A stretch of 64,000 bases of DNA, from the NCBI GenBank assembly GCA_907164885.2, contig OU015490.1:96521604-96585603 (forward strand). The letters run 5' to 3'. The notes under the pieces are model-generated. The model had not been told where the DNA came from. It made no database searches and worked only from the letters and a program-made list of their open reading frames with translations. Positions within the stretch are counted from its first letter, which is position 1; the number at the start of each line of letters is the position of its first letter. A program made the translations under genes and the position numbers. Below, in pieces: positions 1 to 12,250 of this stretch. Source of the stretch: Dolomedes plantarius. Its lineage: Eukaryota > Arthropoda > Arachnida > Araneae > Dolomedidae.

Positions 1-620
1 CTGCCTTCACCACATCGTCCGAGGAGTAATTATTACCCTTTAGGTCTCTCTTGAGTAGAGGAAAAAAATAAAAATTGCAAGGCGCAAGATCGGGGGAATA
101 AGGAGGGTGTGAAAATTCAATAAGGGGGAATAAGGGGGTTCAAACTTCAGGTTTCGCAGAGCCTCTCCAGTCCGACGCTGTTCTCGCCTGTCAGACTGCG
201 TGGTACCCATCGAGCACAGATTTTATGGTATCCCAATCGTTCTATAATGAAGCAGACACATTCCGTGGATACTCCATTATGGTTTCCGATACGCTTTTGA
301 TTGATTCGCCCGTCATTTTGAATCAAATCGTCGACGAGTTTTCGATGTTCATCGTCTGTGGCAGTAATCGGACGTCCGTTGCGTGTTTCATCAACAATTA
401 TGGAACCTCGAAACCACGAAATTTTATTACCCATCGATTTACAGTACCCATCTCAACAGCATCGTCACCTTAAACAGCCTTTAAACGACGATGAATCTCA
501 GTAAGACTCACTTTGTCAACTGTTAAAAATTCGATAACAGCGCGCTGTATAACACGCCGTTCACATAGCACTATAACACGTCTCCATACAACCGCTTTTC
601 AAAATACACAGGATGAACAC
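1..620 (-). pseudogene. mariner-type transposase, internally deleted, runs off the left edge
   Basis: Read on the minus strand, about 590 down to 440 gives a helix-turn-helix start (RAVIEFLTVDKVSLTEIHRR), then an open stretch at 434-147 with the mariner linker pattern (GRPITATDDEHRKLVDDLI, ending in ARWVPRSLT). The next recognisable block is the third-aspartate region at about 110-60 (HPPYSPDLAPCNF), followed by FFPLLKRDLKGNNYSSDDVV to position 1. In intact mariner transposases the first and second catalytic aspartates lie between these blocks; here that middle third is missing. An in-frame stop also interrupts the N-terminal part. The transposase would cut and paste its own element at TA sites; this copy cannot. 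The C-terminus and left TIR lie outside the window, and I could not fix the right TIR. Confidence 0.85.
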
Positions 621-1030
621 AACGATTTCAAACCTGCGCATACGTATTGAGGAGGGATGGAACTTCCAAATGCCACTTGGCACTGTTTTGAAGGTCATAT
701 CGTTCGCGCTCTACAAGCATGTGTGCATTACTTTTCAGCCTACCTACGTATAAGTGGGTGCTCAGATGTTGATACGGAAGGCGTCAGTGGGTGGCTGAAA
801 GACAATCGTTTAATGTTGAAAGGTGTTAGAATTTCGGAGCCGTTCTTCTGAAATGATCGGATGTATTTTTGTCGCACTAATAAATGATTCGGTCCGACTG
901 CTTCCAAATATAATTTCATTCCTTTCAGGCAGAGTCTAACTACAGCCATGTAAATATGAGCTAGTTTTACCTTTCAGGTTATAATTTAAGGACGCGATGT
1001 AATGGGTATATTACAGACATACACACAGAC

Positions 1031-1032
<2 letters not shown>
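621..1032. other. no recognisable feature
   Basis: This stretch lies between the decayed mariner and the (TA)n tract. Small open frames exist on both strands but show no family motif. It may include the undefined right end of the mariner. Confidence 0.5.

Positions 1033-1089
<57 letters not shown>
1033..1089. repeat. (TA)n microsatellite
   Basis: An uninterrupted TA dinucleotide tract directly abuts the left end of the Tc1-like element, which uses TA as its target. Confidence 0.95.
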
Positions 1090-1092
<3 letters not shown>

Positions 1093-2321
1093 TGAAGTGC
1101 CACTGAATTAGGGATACCTACCTAGTAACGAGTTGGGCCTCCTCTGGCCTTGATAACGGCTGCCACAAGACGAGGCATAGATTCAAGAAGTTTCTGGAAA
1201 CGTTCCACGGGAATGGCTTGCCAAATATTGTCTAAAGCTGTCCATAATACAGTAAGGTTCTTTGGTGCTGTGTGATGGCCTTTCACGCCTTGTTCCAAAA
1301 CATCCCAAAGATGCTCAATTGGATTTAAGTCTGGGCTTCTAGGTGGCCAATTCATGACAGAGAAGTCAGAGGAATGCTCATCCAACCAGCCAGTAGCCAA
1401 CCGGGACTTGTGAGAGATACAGTTTTCTTGCTGGAAAACTCCATTACCGTGTGGATAATAGAACAGCATAAACGGATGGAGGTGATCACCCAGCAACTCT
1501 ACGTACCGAATTGCATTGAGGGAGGTTGGTACACGCACCAAAGATCCCAAACTGTGCCACGAAAAAACACCCCAGACCATGATTGAGCCACCATGCCCTT
1601 GTACAGTTCCAGCCAGGCATGCAGGATCCATGGCTTCATGAGCCTGACGCCATATTCTCAGCCTCCCGTCGGCGTGAAGTAGTCGATATCGAGACTCAGC
1701 ACTCCATGCTACTCGTTTCCAGTCCTCTACACTCTAGTCTCTGTGCTCTCTTGCCCAGGCAACACGTGCAGTCCGATGGCGAGTATAGAGCAATGTTACT
1801 CTCGTAGGTCAATGTTACTCTCGTAGGCTCCCGAAACCCATACGGTGAAGCGAGCTTTGCACAGTCCGTTTACTGACTGTACGACTAGCACCGTCATTAA
1901 ACTGGGTGGCAATTTGAGCTAATGTTTGGCTTCGCTGACTACGTACAATACGCTTGAGCCGTTTCTCACCACGCACTGTCAAGGCTAATTGTCCTTTGCA
2001 GTTTGCCCGATCGCTAGTTTTTTTTCCACCATCCATGTATTCTTGGTATACGCTTGACACTGTCGACCTTGAAAATCCTAGCTGTCTGACGATTTTGGAA
2101 ATTGAATGGCCCATGCATTGCGTACCTACGATTTGTCCGCGATCGAAGGCGTCTAAATCAGGCAGTTTACTCATACTGGCAATTCCAACAACTAATTCAG
2201 AACAACCACAGTACGCGCTATATATGCAGTTACCACAGCGCCTTCACTTGCGCATACATGATGCGCAGCGCTACACAATTTGCATAGGCTTTGCTATCCC
2301 TAATTCAGTGGCACTTCAGTG
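1090..2321 (-). mobile_element. Tc1-like DNA transposon, family A copy 1 (D,D36E-type spacing)
   Basis: Both ends carry the same TIR, starting CACTGAAGTGCCACTGAATT and perfect for about 27 bp, with a TA on each outer side. The 1232-bp element contains a transposase read on the minus strand. It is set inside (TA)n, so the target was probably the microsatellite itself. A second copy in the same orientation lies at 24487-25615. By my count 36 residues separate the second acidic position from the glutamate in this copy, matching the D,D36E group of Tc1-like elements rather than classic D,D34E. Confidence 0.92.
1122..2174 (-). pseudogene. Tc1-like transposase (family A), broken
   Basis: The N-terminal half (2174-1815) starts MSKLPDLDAFDRGQIVG and holds the paired helix-turn-helix DNA-binding region. 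The catalytic half (1631-1122) ends in IKARGGPTRY and keeps the PRSPDLNPIEHLWD block with the terminal glutamate. The two halves are in different frames, separated by stops and a small duplication near 1800-1825. Two catalytic positions are lost: the first reads WSAESRY where relatives have WSDESRF (about 1700), and the second reads FQQENC instead of FQQDN. The protein would bind the TIRs and integrate at TA, but this copy must be inactive. Confidence 0.88.
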
Positions 2322-2602
2322 TATATATATATATATATTTTTTTTTATTTAATTATATATATGTGTGTGTGTATGTGTGTGTGCGTGTATAACAATGTAT
2401 TTATATATTAGAAAAATATTCTAAATCCTTAAATTTAAAACTGGGCATATTGAATTCTGTACTTTATTTCATTGGAGATGTTTATACTTTGTTTGTTATC
2501 CTCAGTATAAAATTATAAACTTGAGTATTGACGTAAATTACATGATTGTTTACTTATGCAATGCTATCATATATTATTTGATGTTCTGATACATTTTGAA
2601 AG
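2322..2602. other. AT-rich flank with short TA and TG tracts
   Basis: A short (TA)n continues from the element end to about 2338 and a (TG)n-like run follows at about 2360-2385. No gene is seen. Confidence 0.6.
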
Positions 2603-3570
2603 TATGAGGTGATCTAGAATTTGATATTTCTCGGAAGAATGCTGTGCTTTCTCATATATCGTATTAGCTATTTCCGTTGAGAGGTAACTATATTCAGACT
2701 CTACAGTATCTTAAATGATTCTTAACGGATTCCTTCGAAAGGCAGTCAGACCCTTGAATGAAATTCGTATTGGAAAGATTTGTGCAAGCATCACCGTAAG
2801 AATAAAGAAATTTATGGTATTAATTTTGATTATTAAATTAAAATTATCTTTCGGTTATTTTATAGTGATTAATTTAAGAAGCTAATGGAAACAAGTATCT
2901 ATTTCATTATTGTATTTCATATATCAAATATATATTCGATATATGAGCGTATCATGCGCATATTATATAACAAGATCATACAATACTGCGCATATGAGAC
3001 TTATATTCAGCCTAAAGGATTCATGAGAGACTAAGGAAACATATGTTAAGGATTCTTAAGAGCATCGCCGTAAGAATAATGAAGTTTATGAGGTGATCTA
3101 GAATTTGATATTTCTCGGAAGAATGCTGTGCTTTCTCATATATCGTATTAGCTATTTCCGTTGAGAGGTAACTATATTCAGACTCTACAGTATCTTAAAT
3201 GATTCTTAACGGATTCCTTCGAAAGGCAGTCAGACCCTTGAATGAAATTCGTATTGGAAAGATTTGTGCAAGCATCACCGTAAGAATAAAGAAATTTATG
3301 GTATTAATTTTGATTATTAAATTAAAATTATCTTTCGGTTATTTTATAGTGATTAATTTAAGAAGCTAATGGAAACAAGTATCTATTTCATTATTGTATT
3401 TCATATATCAAATATATATTCGATATATGAGCGTATCATGCGCATATTATATAACAAGATCATACAATACTGCGCATATGAGACTTATATTCAGCCTAAA
3501 GGATTCATGAGAGACTAAGGAAACATATGTTAAGGATTCTTAAGAGCATCGCCGTAAGAATAATGAAGTT
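2603..3570. repeat. 484-bp tandem duplication, two nearly identical units
   Basis: The unit beginning TATGAGGTGATCTAGAATTT occurs at 2603-3086 and again at 3087-3570. I saw no difference between the units while reading them side by side. The second unit runs straight into diverged copies of its own 3' half. Either the duplication is very recent or it is an assembly artefact. Confidence 0.9.
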
Positions 3571-3911
3571 TATGGAATTAATTTTGACTTATTTAATTAA
3601 AATTATTTTTCATTTATTTTGAAGGGAGTAATTTTATGACGCTAGAGGAAACAAGTATGTATTTCATTATAGTACTCATCTGTCATATATATATTCGGTA
3701 TATGAGCGTATATATTTATTAAACATCTATTCACTCTAAAGGAATAATGAGAGACTAAGGAAACATATTTTAAGGATTCTTAAGAGCATAATCATAAGAA
3801 TAAGGAAATTTATGGAATTAATTTGAAGTTATTTAATTAAAATTATTTTTCAGTTATTTTGTAGGGAGTGACTTTATGACACTAGTGGAAACAAGTATGT
3901 ATTTCATTATA
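3571..3911. repeat. diverged units of the same repeat
   Basis: Blocks sharing GGAAACAAGTATGTATTTCA and AGAGACTAAGGAAACATAT recur at roughly 215-240 bp spacing after the 484-bp duplication (about 3571-3790 and 3790-3911). The same words return at about 7295-7330, so this is a dispersed family. The last unit is cut by the D,D41D-like element at 3912. Confidence 0.75.
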
Positions 3912-5209
3912 CAGAGGCTGTTCACGCATTTTTTAGACGATGTATATTGTATTCACAAAACTAAATTACATAAAATTCTTGTTTTTTTAAATGTTCTATT
4001 TGACATCCCTTATTCTGAACTATCTTTCGACACTGCAATTTCCAGGATAATAATGCCTTTTGAAGTGTCAGAAGATGTATTCTATCCCGTTCCTCCTAAA
4101 CAGCTTTCCAGAGTCCTGTAAGGGTTTTGGGACTACGTTTGGATAATGCAGATTTTAAAAGTCCGAAATCACAAAAATCCATAGGTGATACATCGGGAGA
4201 TTAAGTAGCGATATCAGTGAAAGGTATGGCCTTGATACCAGCTTTTTGTTCCATTTCTTTTAGGAAATATACAGTGGATTTTGATGTGTGACTGCTAGCT
4301 TTGTCCTGATGGAGTCTCACAGATTGATGGCACTGTGGGTAAAGCCGTTGTATTTCATTCAGAAAAATTGGCGATAAAATATGTTCCTGATAGTATTTGG
4401 AGTTAATCTTAACTTTTTTTCCACTCTCTTTATTTTTAACTTGCCATTATAAGAAAAACCAGCAACAATCATGAATCCCTTAGAAAAACTTTCTTTCGAT
4501 TCTTTGAACCATGTACTTAAATTTTTTCTCCCTTTTATGATAATAAATGGCTCTTTTTTTTGTGCAATCATTTAAATACACCCATGATTCATCTATTGTG
4601 ACAATTGTTTTCCATTTTTCTTTGGATAAGTGTTTCTCATATAGAATTCTGCAGCGTGTCCTGCGTTCAGCGATATGATTTGGAAGAAGACGATGCACAT
4701 TGCGTTTTTCCGCTTTCTTAAGATTTAAATCAACGTTTATCATTTTGTTTACAGTGGACACCGAGCATTTTAATGATTTTGCAACTGTCCGTTGGCTAGG
4801 GGGATTTTCTTTTAACATTAAACAACGTACCTTTGCAATAGTCATAGATGTCCGTTTTTTTTCTTGGATACTTGTTTGAATTTTTGTTCCACTTGAGGCT
4901 CCAATTTGACGTTTTTTTCCTTTCTTGTTGACGATATTACCTATCGACGCTTTAGATATCACAAAACCATGACTCTCACATCGTTTTTGGATAACGGAGT
5001 ATGCATATTTCTCATCGGAAAGAGCATAAATGTAGCCTTCGAACCACTGCTTTGTTAAAAACGCCATTTTGAATAAAAACAAAACTTTCAAGCCGTAGAG
5101 GATAATTTTGACTTTTAAAAACATAGTAGAATTGCAATTATTTATTTTGCAGCAAACGATTTTTATTACCTCTTACCAAAATCGTCTAAAAATGTGCGAA
5201 CAGCCCCTG
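3912..5209 (-). mobile_element. Tc1/mariner-superfamily element with D,D41D-like spacing
   Basis: The left end reads CAGAGGCTGTTCACGCATTT and the right end, reversed, reads CAGGGGCTGTTCGCACATTT; both continue with TTAGACGAT. TA flanks both sides (3910-3911 and 5210-5211). The 1298-bp element is full length by structure and is inserted in the repeat ending at 3911. Its single gene runs on the minus strand. Confidence 0.88.
3961..5068 (-). pseudogene. Tc1/mariner-superfamily transposase, D,D41D-like, degenerate
   Basis: The likely start is MAFLTKQWFEG at 5068, although the frame is open further upstream. The N-terminus (about 5068-4750) contains the HTH region; about 4620-4580 has the first aspartate in TIVTIDESWVYLND. 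Further down the minus strand are HQDKASSHTS (second aspartate, about 4310) and SPDVSPMDFCDFGLLK (third, about 4180). I count 41 residues between the second and third, one of them now a stop codon. The C-terminus ends ...QIEHLKKQEFYVI at 3961. At least one stop and several frameshifts make it non-functional. Confidence 0.85.
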
Positions 5210-5224
5210 TATAGATAATAACGA

Positions 5225-5600
5225 TTTACAAACATTACAGTATTTTTCTACAGAGTCACCCAAAGCATTAATGAATTTATCGTATCGAGATACAAGGTTT
5301 TGTATGCCAGCATCATAGAAGGTGACCCCTGTGACGTTAGACTAGATGTTACAGCATCTTTCACTTCTTTATCGACATCAAAATGCTGGCCACCCAAGAA
5401 TCTCTTCAAGGGAAAAAATAGGACAAAGTCACTTATTTCCAGGTCAGGGATATAAGGCGAGGGATTCATGTGTTCTCAACCGAAGGACTCTATAAGATCA
5501 AACGAGTGGCATGTGGCTTGGCATTGTCGTGCAACAAAACACAATCTATAAGCAACCCGCACCTCTTGTTTAGAATGGCTCTTCACAGCTTTTTCAATGC
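5225..5600 (-). pseudogene. mariner transposase, C-terminal half
   Basis: On the minus strand the second-aspartate block reads LLHDNAKPHATRLI (about 5545-5505). It is followed by the third-aspartate region in altered form (SPYIPDLEISDFVLFFPLKR, 5465-5405) and the tail GGQHFDVDKEVKDAVTS ... SRYDKFINALGDSVEKYC (to about 5240). These blocks are in shifted frames. The N-terminal half is absent. A second mariner tail on the opposite strand begins at its upstream end (5590-5774). Confidence 0.8.
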
Positions 5601-5774
5601 TGCACCTATGATGTCGATGAAGAAGAGAAAATGCTGTAACATCCTGGCTAACCTCACAGGTGGCTACATTATACGCTGCTGTCATACAAAACTTTGTATT
5701 TCGATTCGATAAATGTCTTAATATGCTGGCTGACTATGTCGAAAAATACTGTAATCTTTGTAAACCGTTATGAA
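5590..5774 (+). pseudogene. mariner transposase C-terminal tail, inverted to its neighbour
   Basis: Forward translation with one shift gives DVDEEEK, then SWLTSQVATLYAAVIQNF, then RFDKCLNMLADYVEK, the end of a mariner transposase, with a stop just before 5775. The neighbouring copy at 5225-5600 carries the same tail on the minus strand. The two C-termini therefore point away from each other around a junction near 5595. Two independent insertions or a fold-back rearrangement would both give this. Confidence 0.75.
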
Positions 5775-5778
5775 ATAT

Positions 5779-6240
5779 TGTTCCATTTTTCTGGGTTCGA
5801 TAGGATTGAATAAAATCTCTTAAGAAAGTGCACACAAAATAGAATTTATTATTCTGTAAATTCTTCAGGCGCATACACAAATTCAAACAGAAAACAAGTA
5901 ATAACTGTCTTCTATACTGCAGAAAACTCTAAAAACACAAGTCAGAATAACAGAGTCTTCAGTACAATACACGACTAACGCACTTTCAATACATTCAATT
6001 CTCAGCATAAAAGAACACTGAGTTCCGATGCCAATGTCAGGTATATTTATAGACTTCCAAAGCGCCCCCTATCGGTCGGCAAGCTTGAAATCTCTAGAAG
6101 CTTTTAGAAAGGTCTAGAAGGTTGGCGACCATTTGGCACCATATCACCAAATTTGGCGACCAAAGTAAGTCACCAAATCATCACCAATTTGGCGATAACT
6201 CTCATATTTGGCAAGATGACCGTAGACTCGTAAAATTCGT

Positions 6241-6244
<4 letters not shown>
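5779..6244 (-). mobile_element. putative solo LTR (minus orientation)
   Basis: The block begins TGTTCC and ends GTAACA, a near-perfect inverted terminus of TG...CA type, flanked by ATAT on each side (5775-5778 and 6245-6248). Read on the minus strand it has a TATA-like TATAAATATA near 6050-6041 and AATAAA near 5852-5847, in the order expected of U3, R and U5. No internal retroelement coding is attached. The right flank is low-complexity (AT)n, which weakens the target-duplication evidence. Confidence 0.6.

Positions 6245-6294
<50 letters not shown>
6245..6294. repeat. (AT)n microsatellite
   Basis: A pure AT dinucleotide run starts directly at the LTR edge. Confidence 0.95.
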
Positions 6295-6296
<2 letters not shown>

Positions 6297-6389
6297 TTGT
6301 CACAGACATCTGTCTTTACAAACTTTACGTACTATGTTTTACTTTTACATAATAACGGAGCTTACTTTCCGAAAAATCCTCTTATATTA

Positions 6390-7624
<1,235 letters not shown>

Positions 7625-7629
7625 TCTAT

Positions 7630-7852
7630 GGGGGCCGTGGCGGCCTTGTGGTACAGCGCGCTGGTTTTCGGTGCTGAGGGTGCTCTGAATCCTGGCGAAA
7701 CGCCACTAAAATGCCTCCGTTTGTGTCGTCCCTTCATAGGGGGCAATCTTGGTCCGACTATATGGCGCCCCCATAATAAAGTGGCTAGCAAAACTGCGGT
7801 GAATTATAGTCGAATGACTTCGCGACAAGTGCCTCCACATAAAAAAAAAAAG
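7630..7852 (+). mobile_element. tRNA-derived SINE, forward copy
   Basis: The head GGCCTTGTGGTACAGCGCG followed by GAGGGTGCTCTGAATCCTGG has the position of a tRNA A box and a weakened B box. It matches the head of the SINE at 21062-21395 read in reverse. The copy ends in an A-rich tail at 7842-7852. The other three copies in the window are on the minus strand. Confidence 0.6.
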
Positions 7853-7869
7853 ATTCTACTGTGTATATA

Positions 7870-8640
7870 TATACGGTATATGAAAGTATCATATGTATAT
7901 TTTAGAACAAGCTTGTAAATTGCTCAGCATATAAAATATATATTCAGCTAACATGTATATAATCATATATAGATAGATAGTCGAAAAGATAACTTAAAGG
8001 TTTTTAAGCATCAAACTTTCCAATCAACTTTTAAGCATCAAACGTTTGCGTTTTTTGTTGTTGTTGTTGTTGTCATGCAATAATTAATTCAAGATTTTTA
8101 GGGAAAAACTTGTGATTAATTTTTAATGATAATAAAAAATGAGTCTTTAAACGTAATTAATGAAAAACTCCCTTTTTTCTGTAAAATTGGTATTTTAGCT
8201 TTGAAAAGACATAATTTTACGATAATTCATGGACCATCTGCTTCATCACAGCGAATATTTTTAGTCACGTACAATATTCTTTTTTAAAAATATTTCACTA
8301 TAGATTAAAAAAACACAATTTTAAAACACTAAACAAAATCAGCGAATCTCCATCACCTGGGATATTAAGCTCGAAATATTTATCGTTAATCATACTGTCA
8401 GATTTTTAAGCCTAAAGTAATTTGAAAATGTTAGGCACGTTTTTTAAACCTTGCTTAATTTTTTATCTAATACTTATCTAAATATTATATGCTAAAGTCA
8501 ATAGTTTTCAGTCATGCTACAGGGATTCAACTTTTTTTTCGCCGTATAAAAATGAGATCCTTTAGTGTCAGCTCTAATATTTGGTTTTTACTACATCTAC
8601 ATACAATAGTCGAACTTGATTTTTAAGGGAACAAGGGACC
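7870..8640. repeat. AT-rich dispersed repeat, copy 2
   Basis: It is colinear with 6390-7090: CTCAGCATATAAAATATATA, AGGGAAAAACTTGTGATT, GTCTTTAAACGTAATTAATG, CATCACCTGGGATATTAAGC. It includes a (GTT)n run near 8055-8075 that copy 1 lacks. The distance between copies (about 1.48 kb) could reflect an old tandem duplication with later insertions between the units. Confidence 0.7.
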
Positions 8641-8946
8641 TGTAACGTCAAAATATTTAATATTCAATCCTTAACTCTGTATACAGAATTATATTAAGTA
8701 ATATTTTTTTTGAAGATCCTTGGAGTTTGAAACAAGGATATTTTGGCAAAATAATGCCTGTCTTTCAAAAACTTTCTCAAAAATGCTAGCATTTTTCAAA
8801 ATGCTTCATGCGCATCCCGTATCCTTTTAGAACCTATATATTTTTTATACAAGTTTACCATATATATACATTAGCTCAATACCCGTGCTTCACTACGGAG
8901 TACATTCAAATTAAATGCAACGGTCAATGTATGCAATTAATGCCAA

Positions 8947-8971
8947 AATAAATAAATAAATAAATAAATAA

Positions 8972-9066
<95 letters not shown>
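8947..9066. repeat. (AAAT)n then (TA)n microsatellite
   Basis: Eight or so AAAT tetramers grade into about 90 bp of TA that ends at the transposon boundary. Confidence 0.95.
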
Positions 9067-9068
<2 letters not shown>

Positions 9069-10210
9069 GGGTGCGTCATAAATTCGTGCAAAGTTAAAAA
9101 AATTCGTAATAAAAGCTGTAATGCTCGGAAAATTTTTCTATTTGCTCCAATAGGATCAGAGGGACATTGGATGTTTTTTCCACGTAAAAAAAAAGTTTCC
9201 AAAAGTAACCGAAAGAGGGCGCTCACACGTCATTCTAAGACGTTTCACGCAAATTAGGCTATAAAAAAACATCTGGTTAGAAATGGATCCGTCATTAAAA
9301 CCCGGCAGCATGCTTTCTTTACCAGATCGAGCGTTGGTGGTTAAACTTTTCTACAGGAATGATAAATCCATTCTTGTAGAAAATTAATATGTATTTAATA
9401 ATGTTGCATTACGAAAGTTTCGCACGGAGAAATGACCGAAGGCGTAAAAAAGCCCTATTTCACTGAATGGGATACTGAATTTAGTACGACATTTTAAGGA
9501 AACGGGGAGTTTGGAGGATAGGACCATCCTTGAGCGCGGACCGCGTCCATGTTGTACGAAGTGTCATTGAAGATTTGGCAGTCGAGACATCAACGGGGAG
9601 TAGCAGTGTTTGTGAAACTGGGAGAAAAGAGGAGATTCCGGAACAGTCGATCCGACGTATTCTCACGGAATGCTCAATCTGTATTCGTACAAAATCCATG
9701 CACTTCACCAGTTATTACCGGCAGATACAGATGCAAGACAGAACTTTGCTACATGGGCTACAATGGTTGTGGGGATACTTAAAGTCTCGTGTATACCTCA
9801 ACCACTCCCCAACCACTTTGGTGGAACTGATAAATGCCATTCGACAGACAGACGCTACCATCGATGGCGACATGCTACACTCCGCAGTAATGGGTGTAGT
9901 GACGCGCATCACTTGCCTATCACCTTGTGCTGGTGGTAATGTTGAACATTTGTTACTTTAAAATAAATGCACAATCTCATGTTATGGTGATCTGTTTGAT
10001 TTTACGTTCGTGTTTGCTTGATTTACATAATACGTCTCAGTATGACGTGTGAAAGCGCTCTTTCGGTTACTTTTGGAAACATTTTTTTATTTAGATGGAA
10101 AAAAAATCCAATGTTCCTCGGATCCTATTGGCGCAAATATAAGAAATTTTCGAGCATTAATTCTTTTGTTACGGATTTTTGAACTTTGCACGAATTTATG
10201 ACGTACCCGG
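9067..10210 (+). mobile_element. deletion-derivative DNA transposon with about 180-bp TIRs
   Basis: Both ends start CCGGGT(G/A)CGTCATAAATTCG and stay alignable for about 180 bp (9067-9245 against 10035-10210). TA lies on each outer side in a (TA)n context. The 1144-bp body keeps only the two ends of a transposase of the DUF4817-associated Tc1/mariner type. It resembles a non-autonomous copy that could still be recognised through its TIRs. Confidence 0.88.
9282..9960 (+). pseudogene. DUF4817-type transposase remnant lacking the catalytic core
   Basis: The start MDPSLKPGSMLSLPDRALVV is followed by the N-terminal helix region (VRHFKETGSLEDRTI near 9485) and, after several stops and shifts, by YKIHALHQLLPADTDARQNF (about 9690-9745). 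The sequence then jumps straight to the extreme C-terminal WLWGYLKSRVYL (about 9765) and ends GGNVEHLLL at about 9958. In full-length relatives the three catalytic acidic residues lie between these blocks, so the whole DDE core was removed. Confidence 0.82.
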
Positions 10211-10408
<198 letters not shown>

Positions 10409-10815
10409 GCAGAATTAGTCTAAAGTATCACAAGAAAAAAGAAACCACATGATTAGCAATTAATAAATTAAATTCTAAAATTTAATCTTTAAACATTCAC
10501 CAAAAATCAGAAAATGGTGGTAAAGATTCGAAAAACATTTTATTTTAAAGGAATTTTTATGATCTTTCTCGTGATATAAATTTTATAACCCCCAGATTAT
10601 TATTTTAAATGCAAACTTAAAAGAATGTTACAAAAACAGGTTAAAAAATTTTATTTTAAAAAATCTAAGAAGAATTTTTTTTTAAATATTTATTAGTGCA
10701 CCCCTACACTATAAGAAGAATCACCATGCAAAATTTCAACCCTTTAAGTCCAGTGGTTTGGTCTGTGCGTTATCTCTCAGTCAGTAATTTATGGAACTGT
10801 TTTATATATATAGAT

Positions 10816-12010
10816 ATGTATATACATATATAAACATAATCGTGAACTGTATTTTTTATGCTAGGAATCTGAAACCATAAATAGACCTTTTTTTCAATCT
10901 GCCTGCTATTTTTTTTGTTTTTACTTTATTTCATGGTCTATAAATTTGAAAAAATATTTCTGGTTTCAAAGGTTGATGCACAGTTTTGTGACAAACACTT
11001 GTATTAACAATCCTGTGAAATTTCGCAGAAATCGGTAGAAAATGAATGCGTAGTGAGCATTTTGAAAAACTGTATCATTTTTAAAGAATTTTTTGAAAAA
11101 CAGGTCTGATTCTTCCATAAAATACTCATTTGTTAATTTTAAGTATCTTCCATGTGGTAAAAAAGAATATTAGTTATTCTCATTTTGTATATAGAGTATA
11201 ATATTGAAAATTTCACAAAATACGAGGGTGAAGGTTAAAATGCTTAAAGGGTGAAAAGTTCTTATCTGTATATACATAGTATTTATTTTATCAACAGGGA
11301 GTTATAGAGGAATTCTGAATATTTCCTCAGGTTCTTAAAATGTTGCAATTCTGATTCCACGTAATAAGACTGAAGACCAATATCTAATAATTACAAGATA
11401 AAAAGAACTTTTTATATACCATGTTTTTAAATTTTCTGTTGAATCATATAAACTTGACAATTCTAAGTATTAATAAATACCTTCTTAAAATATTTTTTCA
11501 TGAATTATTACATCAACTTAAAAGTAAATAAAGTTAATTGAAAGCTAATTTGCGTTTAACTTTTCGTTCTCGCCCTGGCCGATAGATGGCTGCACCAGTC
11601 TACAAAACATAATTAACTGAAAATGGATTTAAATTTGCTTAAAGATGGCTAAAAGTATTAAAAAATGCATTGTCATCGTGTTCTGAGCTATTCTAAAATT
11701 TTCAAATGCCTAGCTAGTCGGGAAGTCAGTTAAAAATCGATTGCAAGATTTGTAAGGGACAAATACACACACAAAGAAACAAGAAAGCAAATTAATAAAA
11801 ACATGGTAAAATCTGATTTTTGAGCAATATTTTGCAATATTTAATCACAATCTCTAAAATTTCATAGTTAGAAATTGTATGTTATATTAGCGATATTCTC
11901 TAGCATCTGTTAATGGTCATTTTCAAACCATTTCGTAAATCTTTCAGTAGGCATGTAAAAGTGTATAATTGTATTCCGATCAGAAGTCCTAATGGGGTCA
12001 GTTCTCAACA
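10816..12010. other. AT-rich stretch, no gene; part matches another repeat
   Basis: About 11240-11400 matches 7095-7220 (GTGAAAAGTTCTTA; ATATTTCCTCAGGTTCTTAA), and 11805-11850 matches about 7230-7280. The rest shows no motif on either strand. Confidence 0.6.
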
Positions 12011-12014
12011 TTCC

Positions 12015-12250
12015 GATAGTATATTTGTTGTTGTTGCTAATGGACCCTTGCCAAGAGTCCCAGACAAGGTCCATATGTACTTTGGGCTGAGTAGTGCGGC
12101 TTCGGTTTATAATAGTATGAAAAGGGTAGGAGTCCGACTTGGCTAGGTGCCACTATATCTTTGACCAAGCAGCCCCCAGGGGCGACATCTGGGGGATCGT
12201 AACTTCTCCACCCTCTGACCTCAGAGAAAGTCTTTCCAGTTGTTATGAAA
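12015..12250 (-). mobile_element. SINE fragment (body, no tRNA head)
   Basis: This aligns with the left two thirds of the SINE at 21062-21395: CCAGACAAGGTCCATAT, GGCTGAGTAGTGCGGCTTCG, GGTGCCACTATATCTTTGAC and CCACCCTCTGACCTCA. Similarity looks moderate, so the copy is old. The tRNA-like head expected to the right is absent. Confidence 0.65.

Noticed and set aside
3876..4121. 81-codon forward frame at the left end of the D,D41D-like element
   Set aside because: It is the antisense shadow of the transposase C-terminus and TIR.
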